Below are positions 27,748-37,728 of a stretch of DNA of 63,120 nt, one piece after another. The notes beneath the pieces were generated by a model. It made no database searches and was not told the DNA's origin. It saw only the letters and a program-made list of their open reading frames with translations. Source of the DNA: Bartonella sp. HY038 (GTDB lineage: Bacteria; Pseudomonadota; Alphaproteobacteria; Rhizobiales; Rhizobiaceae); contig NZ_CP059725.1 in the NCBI RefSeq assembly GCF_014117425.1, forward strand, positions 3,305,001 to 3,368,120, given 5' to 3'. The position numbers and the translations under genes are program-made. How positions within the stretch are numbered: the stretch's first letter is position 1; each line of letters opens with the position of its first letter.

Positions 27748-28653
27748 GTGTTTTTAGGTCATTACATACGAAGCGGCACAAAAAAAATAATTACTGCTGC
27801 ACTTTTATCAGCCGCATCATTTGCTGCGCTACCCGCTATGGCTGCCGATTATAATAGTGGCAATGGCTATAATAATAATGGCAGTGGCTATAATGATGGC
27901 ATTGCTATGCCGCAAGAAAAAGCACATTTTTGGTCTGGTAACTGGTCGCTCACCTTAGGCGGTTCTGCTTATAGTGCGCCGAGCTATGAAGGTGATTCTA
28001 AAAACGAACTTAAGTTTGCGCCCATTTTTTCGATCGGTCGTACTGGTTCTGAAGCACGCTTTTCTTCACGAAATGATAATCCTTCCTTTGGTCTCATTTC
28101 CTCTGGCCCATTTAATGCCGGTATTGTTGGCAAGATTATTTGGCAACGCGATGGTGGCACATCCGACGATCTTAAAGGCATGAAGCGCGTAAAACTTGGC
28201 GGCGAAGCAGGTCTTTTTGCTGAACTTTATCCAGTTGATTGGATGCGCGCCCGTGTTGAAGTGCGCCATGGTATCCGCTCTCACCAGGGTGTTGTTGCCG
28301 ATATTGCTGTTGATGCTTTCCACGATGTTACGCCAACCGTTCGCGTGTCGGCAGGCCCAAGAATGTTTGTTGCTTCAAAGGATTATTATAAAGCCTTCTA
28401 TGGTGTCGATGAAATTCGTGCACCATTAACCGGCCTCAAGCCCTATAATCCAAAAGGCGGCATTGGTTCTGTTGGTGCTGGCGGTGCTGTGACTTGGAAA
28501 ACCACTGATAAGATTACCACCAGTCTTTTTGCTGAATATGATCGCTTAACTGGCCCTTCTGCTGATTCTAGCCTAGTTAAGCAACGCGGCTCTAAAAATC
28601 AATTCACCGTTGGTGTATCAGGCAGCTACCGTTTTGACTTCACTCTTGATTAA
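27748..28653 (+). CDS. MipA/OmpV-family outer-membrane protein
   Basis: A 301-residue outer-membrane beta-barrel. The GTG start at 27748 gives a signal peptide (RSGTKKIITAALLSAASFA, cut after PAMA). The mature N-terminus is rich in Asn, Gly and Tyr repeats (SGNGYNNNGSGYNDG). The barrel starts WSLTLGGSAYSAPSYEGD, the MipA hallmark, and the C-terminus ends in alternating residues with an aromatic, SGSYRFDFTLD. Family members are scaffold or porin-like proteins that bind murein-synthesis enzymes in E. coli (MipA). A 19-bp perfect hairpin follows. Confidence 0.85.
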   Translation: MFLGHYIRSGTKKIITAALLSAASFAALPAMAADYNSGNGYNNNGSGYNDGIAMPQEKAHFWSGNWSLTLGGSAYSAPSYEGDSKNELKFAPIFSIGRTGSEARFSSRNDNPSFGLISSGPFNAGIVGKIIWQRDGGTSDDLKGMKRVKLGGEAGLFAELYPVDWMRARVEVRHGIRSHQGVVADIAVDAFHDVTPTVRVSAGPRMFVASKDYYKAFYGVDEIRAPLTGLKPYNPKGGIGSVGAGGAVTWKTTDKITTSLFAEYDRLTGPSADSSLVKQRGSKNQFTVGVSGSYRFDFTLD

Positions 28654-28670
28654 GAGTTAAACATTAAGGC

Positions 28671-28715
28671 ATAAATAAAGCGCTTGTGTTTGTTGAACAC
28701 AAGCGCTTTATTTAT
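28671..28715. terminator. Bidirectional terminator between mipA-like and ppa-like genes
   Basis: ATAAATAAAGCGCTTGTGT pairs perfectly over 19 bp with ACACAAGCGCTTTATTTAT around a seven-base loop. It can end both the forward MipA transcript and the convergent pyrophosphatase transcript. Confidence 0.85.
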
Positions 28716-28746
28716 TTTTGAGATATGATTACCGCGATTATTAGAC

Positions 28747-29361
28747 TTAATGGGCGGTATTTTTTTCTCTATAGGCATCAATGGCTGTTTTAATCGCTAT
28801 ACGAGCAGCTCTCGCATCCTCAAAGCCATTTAACTCGACTTTTTTGCGCCCTTCGGGTAAATTTTTGTAAATGGCGAAAAATTGCTCAAGCCGCAAAACT
28901 TCTATTTTTGGCAAGTCTTTAAGGTCTTTTATATTGTCATAGGTTGGATCAATTTTTGATGTTGGTACGGCAACAATTTTATCATCGGCTTCACCGCCAT
29001 CAATCATTTTTAATATGCCTATGGGGCGTACTTTAATCGCTGCACCTGGCATAATTGGGCTGCGAGTATAAACAATGACGTCAAGAGGATCGCCATCACC
29101 TGCAAGACTGCTTGGCACCGAACCATAATTGGCAGGATAAACCACAGGCATAGATTGGAAGCGGTCAACAAAAATAAGCCCGCTTTCCTTATCAATTTCA
29201 TATTTTACATTACTGCCTTGCGGTATTTCAATGACGGCGACAAATTCGTCTGGAACCTTGTCACTTTGCGGTAAGCGGTCAAGATGTACTTGTGCAAAAG
29301 CAGATAAAGCAGACATAGACAGCAGCGCCCCAATTGCGCAAATACGAAAAATTTTTAACAT
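28747..29361 (-). CDS. Exported family I inorganic pyrophosphatase
   Basis: A 204-residue protein that would split pyrophosphate into two phosphates. The family I signature GDGDPLDVIVYT is intact (about residues 88-99), with the other active-site segments KYEIDKESGLIFVDR, YPANYGSVP and KNLPEGRKKVELNGF. Unusually, the protein begins with a clear signal peptide (MLKIFRICAIGALLSMSALS, cut after AFA), so it should act in the periplasm. Cytoplasmic pyrophosphatase must be encoded elsewhere. It is a single gene, convergent with the MipA gene, and might recover phosphate outside the inner membrane; that role is an inference. Confidence 0.88.
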   Translation of the reverse strand: MLKIFRICAIGALLSMSALSAFAQVHLDRLPQSDKVPDEFVAVIEIPQGSNVKYEIDKESGLIFVDRFQSMPVVYPANYGSVPSSLAGDGDPLDVIVYTRSPIMPGAAIKVRPIGILKMIDGGEADDKIVAVPTSKIDPTYDNIKDLKDLPKIEVLRLEQFFAIYKNLPEGRKKVELNGFEDARAARIAIKTAIDAYREKNTAH

Positions 29362-29519
29362 AATAACCTCGACATTCGAAATACAGTCAAGTGTTATCGT
29401 TACGACATTGCAGTTTCATGACAAAACTAGGTGGCGATGGGGCAAGCTTGTTTATATGGAGCTGTTGTGACAACTATTGCAGCGTGATTATTATCATAAT
29501 AGTCAGATTTTCAGCCTGT

Positions 29520-30443
29520 TTAGCTTCTTCCTCTTGAAAATTTATTTAACCAACGACGTATGAGATAATTAGCAATAGAGCCTGTAGGAGGAAGACTAAA
29601 GTTCTGCGGATGCTCTTCAAGCAGCATGGTCTTCACTTCACTGCGGTCAAACCATTGGGCCTGCTCAATTTCACTATCGTCAATTATAATATTATTATCA
29701 AGGGCATCAGCAAAACTACCAAGCATTAAGGCTTGGGGAAAAGGCCATGGTTGGCTTGCAATATAAGTGACTTCACCAATTTTAATCTGCACTTCTTCAA
29801 ATACTTCGCGGCGTACCGCTGCTTCAAATGTTTCACCCTGTTCAATAAACCCTGCAAGACAGGAAAAGCGCTTTTCAGTAAAATTATGATTATGGGCCAA
29901 AAGGCATTTATCGCGTCGTGTTACCAACATGATGGCAATAGGATCAACCCGTGGGAAATGCTCCGCTCCGCAACGGCTACAACTGCGACGATTGCCGCCA
30001 CAACGCATCAAGGTTTCATTGCCGCAACTCGCACAAAAGCCATTATTATCATGCCAATTTAAAAGCGATGAAGCTTGCGCCAAAGCACCCACCAATGGTG
30101 GTGCAATTTTTGTATCAGTATAAAGACTGCGCAAATTACTGGCAGTAAACGGCTCGGTTAAATCATCAATCTTGATATCACTATGGGCCGCGAGAATCGA
30201 ACGGCCACGATATTGCCCGAGATAAACGGCACTTTTCCAATTGGGATCAAATTGCTGGACTTCGCCAAGAGTAAGTAATGGCGTATCTTCCTTTTGTACA
30301 GCAAGACCATTTATAAACAATATTACTAAGCTTTCGTCAGATTTTAGCGCAAGCTCCACACAATCATCGCTGCGCTTTTCACTATCGCGGATAATTGGAT
30401 TGCCAGTAAAAGCAATATTTGAAAAAGAAATTGGTGCTGGCAT
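29520..30443 (-). CDS. nudC: NAD(+)/NADH diphosphatase
   Basis: A 307-residue Nudix enzyme that cuts NADH/NAD+ into NMN(H) and AMP; in E. coli NudC also removes NAD caps from RNA. A four-cysteine zinc ribbon (CASCG then CSRCG, about residues 137-160) precedes the Nudix box GFIEQGETFEAAVRREVFEE. The NudC-specific SQPWPFPQALMLG follows. Length fits the longer alphaproteobacterial form with an extra N-terminal domain. GGGGGAATGAT precedes the ATG. It is a single gene. Confidence 0.94.
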   Translation of the reverse strand: MPAPISFSNIAFTGNPIIRDSEKRSDDCVELALKSDESLVILFINGLAVQKEDTPLLTLGEVQQFDPNWKSAVYLGQYRGRSILAAHSDIKIDDLTEPFTASNLRSLYTDTKIAPPLVGALAQASSLLNWHDNNGFCASCGNETLMRCGGNRRSCSRCGAEHFPRVDPIAIMLVTRRDKCLLAHNHNFTEKRFSCLAGFIEQGETFEAAVRREVFEEVQIKIGEVTYIASQPWPFPQALMLGSFADALDNNIIIDDSEIEQAQWFDRSEVKTMLLEEHPQNFSLPPTGSIANYLIRRWLNKFSRGRS

Positions 30444-30765
30444 ATCATTCCCCCGAAAACTGCGATATCACAAATAAAAGAATGCCTCGATGTTGACAGG
30501 CCAACTTGAAAAAGCCTACTTGGTCCGAAGCAAAGATGAACAGATTTTACAGAGCAAAGCATCTTGTGTTCGCTCGTTCTATTCTACATATGGCAGCATT
30601 TAAAAATTTCATCAGCAAAGACAAAATTTTTAAAATGATCGATATTTAAATGTTATTAAATAGGTTAGTTGTTTTTTTTGGCTATAAATTAACATCTTGT
30701 AAATTATATTTAAAATCATATAATCTTTGCTTCTCATAGCTATGCTGCAACTTTATTTTTCTTTT
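30444..30765. other. Intergenic spacer
   Basis: About 320 bp, AT-rich, upstream of nudC; no specific element recognised. Confidence 0.35.
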
Positions 30766-31191
30766 TTAATTAAGCACATCTTTGCCTAAAGCATGTTTGA
30801 TTTTATCCATTATAGTAAAGGCAGCCTCATCATCATAAGCTATTTTTCCTGCAACGCCCCAAACTGGTCCTGGCCAATTTACATCATTTTCATGGCGGGC
30901 AATAATATGAATATGCAATTGGCGCACAATATTGCCAAGCGCACCGGTGTTGATTTTTGCATCGGGGAAAATATTATGCAAGGCTTGCGATACACTCATC
31001 ATCTCAGCAAATATCGCGCTTTGGCTGGTTTGATCTAGCATGTGTAATTCAACCACATTAGCGATTCTTGGAATAAGAACTAACCAAGGCCAACGGCTAT
31101 CATCAAGCAGGCGTAAATCACAAATTTTTAAGGAACATATTAGTTTTGTGTCGTTTTCTAAGCGTTTATCAAGGGAAAATTGGCTATTCAT
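30766..31191 (-). CDS. HIT-domain protein
   Basis: A 141-residue histidine-triad protein. The triad region reads RQLHIHIIARHE (about residues 89-100): the first of the three usual histidines is Gln, a variant common in this subgroup of bacterial HIT proteins, while the two catalytic ones are kept. DDSRWPWLVLIPR near residue 30 is also typical of the subgroup. HIT proteins hydrolyse nucleotide phosphoesters or diadenosine polyphosphates; the actual substrate is not known. It is divergent from the SRP RNA gene. Confidence 0.85.
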   Translation of the reverse strand: MNSQFSLDKRLENDTKLICSLKICDLRLLDDSRWPWLVLIPRIANVVELHMLDQTSQSAIFAEMMSVSQALHNIFPDAKINTGALGNIVRQLHIHIIARHENDVNWPGPVWGVAGKIAYDDEAAFTIMDKIKHALGKDVLN

Positions 31192-31257
31192 TGTATTTTC
31201 TTACCATTTTTTAAAAATCAATACTTGCTTTTTGCGCCCAAATTGACGATATGACAA

Positions 31258-31357
31258 GTGGGAAGCTGGTGGTGGACGAACCACTCGCCAATCGGGTCAG
31301 GTCCGGAAGGAAGCAGCCCTAACGAATCTGGGTCGGGTCACCGTGCCAGTTTCCCAC
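31258..31357 (+). ncRNA. ffs: Signal recognition particle RNA (4.5S)
   Basis: A 100-nt hairpin RNA. The outer stem is GTGGGAA with TTCCCAC. The universally conserved apical SRP domain GGTCAGGTCCGGAAGGAAGC is at about 31294-31313, with its GGAA tetraloop and symmetric and asymmetric internal loops for Ffh binding. It guides membrane-protein ribosomes to FtsY. Location just upstream of dnaX is the standard alphaproteobacterial arrangement. Confidence 0.95.
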
Positions 31358-31521
31358 CTTTGTAAGGTTTGCAGCAAATCAAATATTCTTTAGGATATCG
31401 ATATTTCAGCTGTGTAAAGCGCATTTTTTTTGCAAATAAATAAATTGCAAAGCTGTTGGCAAAATGCCATAAATCTAGAAATATTTTAGCCAACCTTTTT
31501 TCAGATATTTGGATTGATAGC

Positions 31522-33675
31522 ATGGACAATAATACGGCAGAACAAGCTTATCGCGTTCTTGCCCGCAAATATCGTCCGCAAGATTTTTCTGATCTTATCG
31601 GTCAAGAGCCGATGGTGCGTACCCTAACCAATGCCTTTGAGGCGGGGCGCATTGCGCAAGCATGGATGCTGACTGGTGTACGCGGTGTGGGTAAAACCAC
31701 TACAGCTCGTATTTTGGCGCGCGCTCTTAATTATAAGACCGATACTATCGACCGCCCAACCATTGACCTATCAGTGATGGGTGAACATTGCCAAGCAATT
31801 ATGGAAGGGCGCCATGTCGATGTGGTAGAAATGGATGCTGCCTCCCATACCGGTATTGATGATATTCGTGAAATTATTGAGCAAGTGCGTTATCGCCCTG
31901 TTTCAGCACGCTATAAAGTCTATATCATCGATGAGGTGCATATGCTTTCAACGCAGGCCTTTAATGGTCTGCTTAAAACATTGGAAGAACCGCCACCCCA
32001 TGTGAAGTTTATTTTTGCAACCACCGAAATTCGTAAAGTTCCAATTACAGTATTAAGTCGGTGTCAGCGCTTTGATTTGCGCCGCATTGATTCTGCTACC
32101 TTGACGCAGCATTTGCAAAAAATTTCGAGTGCCGAGAATATCACTGTTGATAGTGAAGCTTTGGCGATGATTGCGCGCGCTGGTGAGGGATCGGTGCGCG
32201 ATGCCTTGTCTATTCTGGATCAAGCTATTGCTCACGGTGCTGGCAGTGTTCATATTGAAGCGGTTCGCTCAATGCTTGGCCTTGCTGATCGCGCTCGTAT
32301 TATCGATTTATTCGAGCTTATTATGAGCGGTAATATTGCCAGTGCTTTGCAAGAATTTAAAGGCCAATATGATGCAGGTGCTGATCCGGTAGTGATTTTA
32401 ACCGAGCTTGCGGACTTCAATCACTTGGTAACCCGCTTGCGCTTTACCCCGCAATTGATTGATGATGTATCGCTTTCCGAAGAAGAGCGCCGCCGCGGTG
32501 CAGATTTTGCAAGCAAGCTTTCTATCCGCACTTTGTCACGTAATTGGCAAATGTTGCTAAAAGGCATTAGCGAAGCTGACAACGCGCCGCGCCCATTGCA
32601 AGCGGCAGAAATGCTGCTTATTCGGCTGGCTCATGCTGCCGATTTGCCAACAATTGATGAAGCTTTAAAAGCTATTACTGACGGTAAAACCCCTGATATT
32701 GCATTGAGCCAAATGGCTGTCGCCATGCAAAAGGCAGCGCCCCAACAACTAGCTGCACCACAAAGCGCAAACGTAATAAGTCCAAATGGGCAAAGCAAAA
32801 TTGAGCAAAATCCCGCTCTACAACCCTTACCAGCTGTTGATAATGCTGCAAATGTAGTCATAGAGGCAACCACTCAATTAGATAATACTGGCTTAGATAA
32901 TAAAAATCATGAGCAAGCACCGGTGGATAAGCAATCGGCTTTAATCCCACCAGTAGAAGACAAGGTTGAAGAAAAGAAGCAAGTTGCTGACGCAGTGAAA
33001 GATGAAGGCGTTGCACCGCTTTCCACCGTTGATGAAGTAGACAGCTCTTTATCAATTGAAGCAACCGCGCCTTTAAGCGACAAGCAACAAGCTGAAAGTC
33101 AAGCGCCTGATGTTGACGTTTTAAAGCAAGCTGAAAATCAACAGCCTGAAAGTCAAAAGCCTGAAAATCAACAAATTGAAAGTAAAGCGCAGGGCGAAGA
33201 TGAAGCCTCTATTGATGGGCAAGTAAAAAGCGAAAAAAAAAAGCCTGAAATTAAACGCTTCAATGATTTAATCGCGCTTGCTGATGAAAATCGCGATCTA
33301 CATTTTAAATTTTATTTAAAAGAATATGTTCGCCCAATAACCGTTAAGCAAGGCGTGTTGGAATATGTACCAACCGATGATGCACCACGTAATCTCTCAA
33401 CCATTATTACCAAAACATTATTGGAATGGACGGGAGAGCGTTGGGCGGTAACCGCCTTGCGTGATGGTGGTGGCATGACAATTGCCGAAGCCGAACAAGC
33501 TCACCGCGATGAGCTTTTATCAGATGCCGAGGCTGATCCCGATGTTGGTCGGATTTTATCACATTTTCCTGGTGCTAAAATTGTTGATGTGCGTTTAAAT
33601 AATATCGAGCCGGAAGATGAAAGCGATGACGATATTGATTTAAGCGATGAACATGCCGATATGGAAGAGGAATAA
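31522..33675 (+). CDS. dnaX: DNA polymerase III subunits gamma/tau
   Basis: A 717-residue clamp-loader subunit starting at ATG 31522. Walker A is [12 protein letters not shown] (about residue 50), DEVHMLS is the DExx box, and [12 protein letters not shown] carries the SRC motif. The cysteine-rich zinc site of most DnaX proteins is reduced to one Cys (GEHCQAI), as usual in Rhizobiales. Residues about 400-570 are a Gln/Glu/Pro-rich linker with repeats such as [11 protein letters not shown]. The last 145 residues are the tau-specific domain that binds polymerase and helicase. A run of ten A residues sits exactly at the linker/tau boundary (see separate entry). ybaB follows. Confidence 0.96.
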   Translation: MDNNTAEQAYRVLARKYRPQDFSDLIGQEPMVRTLTNAFEAGRIAQAWMLTGVRGVGKTTTARILARALNYKTDTIDRPTIDLSVMGEHCQAIMEGRHVDVVEMDAASHTGIDDIREIIEQVRYRPVSARYKVYIIDEVHMLSTQAFNGLLKTLEEPPPHVKFIFATTEIRKVPITVLSRCQRFDLRRIDSATLTQHLQKISSAENITVDSEALAMIARAGEGSVRDALSILDQAIAHGAGSVHIEAVRSMLGLADRARIIDLFELIMSGNIASALQEFKGQYDAGADPVVILTELADFNHLVTRLRFTPQLIDDVSLSEEERRRGADFASKLSIRTLSRNWQMLLKGISEADNAPRPLQAAEMLLIRLAHAADLPTIDEALKAITDGKTPDIALSQMAVAMQKAAPQQLAAPQSANVISPNGQSKIEQNPALQPLPAVDNAANVVIEATTQLDNTGLDNKNHEQAPVDKQSALIPPVEDKVEEKKQVADAVKDEGVAPLSTVDEVDSSLSIEATAPLSDKQQAESQAPDVDVLKQAENQQPESQKPENQQIESKAQGEDEASIDGQVKSEKKKPEIKRFNDLIALADENRDLHFKFYLKEYVRPITVKQGVLEYVPTDDAPRNLSTIITKTLLEWTGERWAVTALRDGGGMTIAEAEQAHRDELLSDAEADPDVGRILSHFPGAKIVDVRLNNIEPEDESDDDIDLSDEHADMEEE
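33233..33248 (+). other. A10 slippage site in dnaX
   Basis: Ten consecutive A residues occupy 33233-33242 within codons GAA AAA AAA AAG. A -1 shift, or insertion of one A by RNA polymerase, gives AAA GCC TGA and stops at 33248, making a product of about 575 residues that keeps the ATPase and linker but lacks the tau C-terminal domain. That is the layout of gamma in E. coli (ribosomal frameshift) and Thermus (transcriptional slippage on an A run). Actual use here is not shown. Confidence 0.6.
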
Positions 33676-33722
33676 GCTTTAGCGTTAAGCTATGGTTCGT
33701 TGATTATTTTAAGGAGTTATTA

Positions 33723-34046
33723 ATGCGCGATATGATGGGCATGATGAAAAAGGCCAAAGAAATGCAGGCCAAAATGCAAGAAATGCAAGACGAAATGGCC
33801 AATATGGAAGTAACCGCCACATCTGGCGGTGGCATGGTCAGTGTCACATTATCTGGTCAAGGGCTGATTAAGGGCATTAAAATCGATCCTTCGCTTAATA
33901 AGCCTGAAGATACCGAAATTTTGGAAGATCTTATCATGGCTGCCCACAATGAAGCCAAAGGCAAGATCGAAGCTGCAATGGCGCAAAAAACACAAGAAAT
34001 GACAGCAGGTTTGCCAATTCCTCCAGGTTTTAAATTGCCATTTTGA
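33723..34046 (+). CDS. ybaB: YbaB/EbfC nucleoid-associated protein
   Basis: A 107-residue DNA-binding protein. It starts [20 protein letters not shown], a long helix typical of YbaB, followed by the sheet region [20 protein letters not shown] and the C-terminal helix with [20 protein letters not shown], then the conserved PPGFKLPF end. It binds DNA as a dimer. GGAG lies seven bases before the ATG. It follows dnaX after 47 bp as usual, but recR, normally the third gene of this set, is not present; a terminator follows instead. Confidence 0.94.
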   Translation: MRDMMGMMKKAKEMQAKMQEMQDEMANMEVTATSGGGMVSVTLSGQGLIKGIKIDPSLNKPEDTEILEDLIMAAHNEAKGKIEAAMAQKTQEMTAGLPIPPGFKLPF

Positions 34047-34068
34047 TTTTTCAATCAAATAATTTTTA

Positions 34069-34107
34069 CAAAGCCCATCTATTGCTAAGCAATTGGTGGG
34101 CTTTTTT
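34069..34107 (+). terminator. Terminator after dnaX-ybaB
   Basis: AAAGCCCA and TGGGCTTTT pair (with a C-T mismatch next to the loop) over about nine bp around a 16-base AT-rich loop, followed by a T-run. Confidence 0.75.
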
Positions 34108-34291
34108 ATAATAAAGGCAGTTGTTTGTGCAGCGCATAAAAAATGCCATTGATTGAATGGACCGATGATGGCACAGTTGATGGAGTAGAAAAAAGCGTTT
34201 TCAATTTGTACTTTAGGCTTCAGTGAAGGGATAAATCACCGGCATTATAGCTCTATGGTAATCATTATCGTTTTTTTAGAAAAGAGTGTTT

Positions 34292-35491
34292 ATGTCTCAG
34301 TTTCAAACTTCTTTGCCCAGTTCATCTGTTGTCATTGCATCGGCTGCACGCACGCCGGTGGGGTCATTTAATGGAGCTTTGTCGTCTCTGCCAGCCCATG
34401 AATTAGGTAAGGTGGTGATTGAAGCTGTGTTGGAGCGCGCCAAGATTGCCGCTGAGGCAGTTGATGAGGTTATCCTTGGGCAAGTTTTAACCACTCTTGG
34501 GGGGCAAAATCCCGCACGTCAAGCGGCGCTTTTGGCAGGACTTCGCCAAGAAAGTACGGCTTTTGGCATGAATCAGCTTTGTGGATCGGGGCTTCGCGCC
34601 ATTATTCTTGGCATGCAACAAATTGTAACAGGGGCGGCCGATATTATTATTGCTGGCGGTCAAGAATCTATGTCTCAAGCACCCCATGCAGCCTATTTGC
34701 GCCAAGGTATAAAAATGGGCGATGGTTCCTTTGTTGATACAATGATTTATGATGGCTTGCGTGATGCTTTCCACAATTATCATATGGGCATCACTGCAGA
34801 AAATATTGCTCGGAAATTGAATATTAGTCGTGAAGAGCAAGATCAATTTGCGCTCCACTCCCAACATAAGGCAGAAGCTGCCCAAAAGGCTGGACGCTTT
34901 GACGCGGAAATCACACCCGTTGTGATTAAGGGGCGTAATGGCGATATAGTTGTTAGTAAAGATGAATATATTCGTCAGGGAGCAGTAATTGAACAATTGC
35001 AAAGATTGCGTCCCGCTTTTGATAAAGAGGGCAGCGTAACTGCCGGCAATGCATCTGGCATTAATGACGGGGCGGCAGCGGTTTTATTGATGAGTGCCAA
35101 TGAGGCGCAGCGCCGTAATATTGAGCCACTTGCCCGCATTGTATCATGGGCAAGCGTTGGGGTCGATCCAGCGATTATGGGCATGGGACCAATTCCAGCT
35201 ACAAAAAAAGCTTTACAGCGCGCTGGTTGGAGAATTAATGATCTTGATTTGATTGAGGCGAATGAGGCTTTTGCATCGCAAGCTTTGAGTGTATGCCGCG
35301 GTCTTAACTTTGATCACTCTAAGGTTAATGTCAATGGCGGTGCAATTGCGCTTGGCCACCCAATTGGTGCATCTGGCGCACGTATATTGAATACTTTATT
35401 GTTTGAAATGCAGCGACGCGATGCCAAAAAGGGCTTAGTCACTTTGTGTATTGGCGGCGGCATGGGTATTGCTTTATGTGTTGAGCGTTAA
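34292..35491 (+). CDS. Acetyl-CoA acetyltransferase (thiolase)
   Basis: A 399-residue thiolase II starting at ATG 34292. [11 protein letters not shown] (about residue 88) holds the nucleophilic cysteine, [17 protein letters not shown] the catalytic histidine, and [12 protein letters not shown] the second cysteine. [16 protein letters not shown] is typical of acetoacetyl-CoA thiolases (PhaA/AtoB) rather than of 3-oxoadipyl-CoA thiolase PcaF, so it condenses two acetyl-CoA or the reverse. It is a single gene convergent with the GntR gene; phaB is not adjacent. A contribution to beta-ketoadipate breakdown cannot be ruled out. Confidence 0.9.
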   Translation: MSQFQTSLPSSSVVIASAARTPVGSFNGALSSLPAHELGKVVIEAVLERAKIAAEAVDEVILGQVLTTLGGQNPARQAALLAGLRQESTAFGMNQLCGSGLRAIILGMQQIVTGAADIIIAGGQESMSQAPHAAYLRQGIKMGDGSFVDTMIYDGLRDAFHNYHMGITAENIARKLNISREEQDQFALHSQHKAEAAQKAGRFDAEITPVVIKGRNGDIVVSKDEYIRQGAVIEQLQRLRPAFDKEGSVTAGNASGINDGAAAVLLMSANEAQRRNIEPLARIVSWASVGVDPAIMGMGPIPATKKALQRAGWRINDLDLIEANEAFASQALSVCRGLNFDHSKVNVNGGAIALGHPIGASGARILNTLLFEMQRRDAKKGLVTLCIGGGMGIALCVER

Positions 35492-35520
35492 ATAATTATT
35501 TTGGCTCAATGATCACTATT

Positions 35521-36273
35521 TTAAAAAATTGATAGGCGGATAGATGAGCGTTGTAAATGCTTTTTCATCGCTTTCATTGCAGCACTACTATCACTTTCAA
35601 TAATCGCCTTAACTATGGCATCATGTTCGCCCTCAGCTGCTATAAAAGTGCCTTTGACTTTGCTGGCATTATCATGGGCAAGATATAAAAATTGCGTAAA
35701 AAGCGGATAGAGATTTTCAATGACCGATGCAAAAAGCGGATTTTTACTGGCTGTTGCAATGGCTGTATGAAAACGCATATCGGCTTGTGTGCGCTCATGA
35801 AGTATATCGCCAGCATTTTTCATAATGGCAATTTCTTTTTCTAAGGCTTCAATATCGCTTTCATTACGCCTTAATGCGGCAAGCCCAGCAATTTCAGGCT
35901 CTATAATCCGTCTTAGCTCCATTATATTGGCAGGGGAAATGGAAGGCTGCAAAGACGAAGCCAATATATCAATTGTGGTTTTTTGCTCGACCACAAAAGC
36001 TCCGCGCCCTTGTTGGGTTTCTATATTGCCAGTTTGTTTAAGGCGGGCAATTGCTTCGCGGATGACAGATCTACTCACTTTAAACGCTGCAGATAGCTGC
36101 TGTTCGGTTGGTAGTTGATCGCCGGGGCGCAGACTTCCCGTGGTAATGCGTTCTAGTAATACATCGCAAATCTGCCCTGCCAAACTTTGTTTGCGTTTGA
36201 CAGGAGCAATATCAAGGCCATTGGTTGTTGGCTGGTTTTCTTGCGTCAATGATATATTATTTTTCTTTGCCAT
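35521..36273 (-). CDS. GntR-family regulator, FadR/FCD subfamily
   Basis: A 250-residue regulator. The N-terminal winged helix includes SLRPGDQLPTEQQLSAAF and SRSVIREAIARLKQTGNI (about residues 50-92), followed by GRGAFVV. The C-terminal FCD domain holds the metal-binding Asp-His set in TQADMRFHTAIATA and EGEHDAIVKAI. FCD regulators usually respond to small carboxylic acids. It lies 133 bp downstream of lhgO on the same strand and may regulate lhgO and the divergent MHS transporter through the inverted repeat at 37729-37749. Confidence 0.9.
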   Translation of the reverse strand: MAKKNNISLTQENQPTTNGLDIAPVKRKQSLAGQICDVLLERITTGSLRPGDQLPTEQQLSAAFKVSRSVIREAIARLKQTGNIETQQGRGAFVVEQKTTIDILASSLQPSISPANIMELRRIIEPEIAGLAALRRNESDIEALEKEIAIMKNAGDILHERTQADMRFHTAIATASKNPLFASVIENLYPLFTQFLYLAHDNASKVKGTFIAAEGEHDAIVKAIIESDSSAAMKAMKKHLQRSSIRLSIF

Positions 36274-36406
36274 TGCCTATGCTCCCATGCCATAGAAACA
36301 TACACTATCTGAAAAAAATAATTCAATGAAAGAATTCAAAGGTCTTATTTCATTGATCGCTTTTGCACCATTTATTGTAATTTTTCTAAATTTCAGATCT
36401 CATATT

Positions 36407-37603
36407 CTAGTTTTGATCATTAATGAGAGAGATAATATGACGACCAATGGGTAGTGATGCGGTGGCAGCCGGCGATGGCGCATTGCAAATATGGATACTG
36501 CGCGCCGTCTGCTTGATAAGAAAATCATGCACAAGGTCGCCATTTGCCAAAACTGCTTGTGCACGAATGCCACAAGGATAGGGTTGCAGATCAGAAAGTT
36601 TTAAGCTTGGGCAATATTTTTGGCATAGTTTTAAATATTGGCTACGCATAAAGGCGCTTTTTAATTCAGATATTGCTGATTTGCGATTCTTCCACACCAC
36701 ATGCCAAAGCCCCGAAAAGCCAATCATGGTGGCAAAATCTTTAAGGCTAAAGCCAAAGCGGCTATATTTTTCACGTGCTAAGGCAAGACAGGCATTAGGA
36801 CCAACAGTTATAGATCCGTCAATCATGCGGGTTAAATGCACACCCAAAAACGGTAGATCAGGGTCAGGAACAGGATAAATTAAATGCTGGGTGATATTGT
36901 TGCAAGAAGCTGGCAGACGGTAATAATCGCCGCGAAAGGGAACAATTTGAAAATCAACATCAAGGCCAGCCATTTTAGCGAGCCGGTCAGCTTGTAATCC
37001 AGCACATACAATCAATTTTTTGCAACAAATTTCAAGCTTATCAGTGGTAACGGTGACATTTTCAGTGGTTTCTTTAATGTCAATACATTGATTGGCAAAG
37101 GCAATCTTACCACCAAGGCGGGTAATTTCCTTAACCATGGCTCTTGACATGCCCGGATAATCAACAATACCGGTATCCTTAACCAATAGGCCACCAAGTC
37201 CAGTAATATGGGGTTCACGCTCGCGCAATGCCGCGCTGTCAAGCCTTTCTAAATCAAGACCATTTTGCTCGGCGCGTTTTTCCAAGGCATCAAGGCGCTC
37301 TAGCTCTAAAGGCGAAGTTGCAACGATTAGTTTGCCGCATTGATCATAGGCAACATTATGAGTTTTGCAAAATTCAATTGTGTCGGCAAGTCCCTCGCGG
37401 CAAAATTTAGCTTTCATACTGCCCGGCGCATAATAAACACCAGCATGGATGACACCGCTATTATGGCCGGTTTGATGAAAAGCGGGCGTTGCCTCTTTCT
37501 CAATAACAATCAATGATGCATTTGGCTTGGTTTGCAAAAGTTGCATGGCTGTTGATAGGCCAACAATGCCGGCGCCAATAATACAAAAATCAAAATTTTC
37601 CAA
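36407..37603 (-). CDS. lhgO: L-2-hydroxyglutarate oxidase
   Basis: A 398-residue FAD enzyme of the DAO fold that oxidises L-2-hydroxyglutarate to 2-oxoglutarate. The start chosen is TTG 37603 because GGGAGG lies five bases upstream and the FAD motif CIIGAGIVGLSTAMQL begins at once; the longer frame to 37666 adds a sequence without family likeness. HQTGHNSGVIHAGVYYAPGS is the LhgO signature, and CGIRAQAVLANGDLVHDFLI marks the C-terminal catalytic part. In E. coli it feeds the quinone pool. It is divergent from an MHS transporter. Confidence 0.88.
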   Translation of the reverse strand: MENFDFCIIGAGIVGLSTAMQLLQTKPNASLIVIEKEATPAFHQTGHNSGVIHAGVYYAPGSMKAKFCREGLADTIEFCKTHNVAYDQCGKLIVATSPLELERLDALEKRAEQNGLDLERLDSAALREREPHITGLGGLLVKDTGIVDYPGMSRAMVKEITRLGGKIAFANQCIDIKETTENVTVTTDKLEICCKKLIVCAGLQADRLAKMAGLDVDFQIVPFRGDYYRLPASCNNITQHLIYPVPDPDLPFLGVHLTRMIDGSITVGPNACLALAREKYSRFGFSLKDFATMIGFSGLWHVVWKNRKSAISELKSAFMRSQYLKLCQKYCPSLKLSDLQPYPCGIRAQAVLANGDLVHDFLIKQTARSIHICNAPSPAATASLPIGRHIISLINDQN

Positions 37604-37728
37604 AATATCCTCCCAATACCGCCCATAATCTTTATATTTTTGTGATGTCAAAACAAAAATGCCCAAAGGTGATTTTCGTTATAAATCGAAATGCTGATCT
37701 ATCTTAATGCAAATTATCGAACTTGCAT

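Noticed and set aside
34487..35002. 171-codon minus-strand ORF inside the thiolase gene
   Set aside because: It is a shadow frame of a well-supported thiolase and has no recognisable domain.
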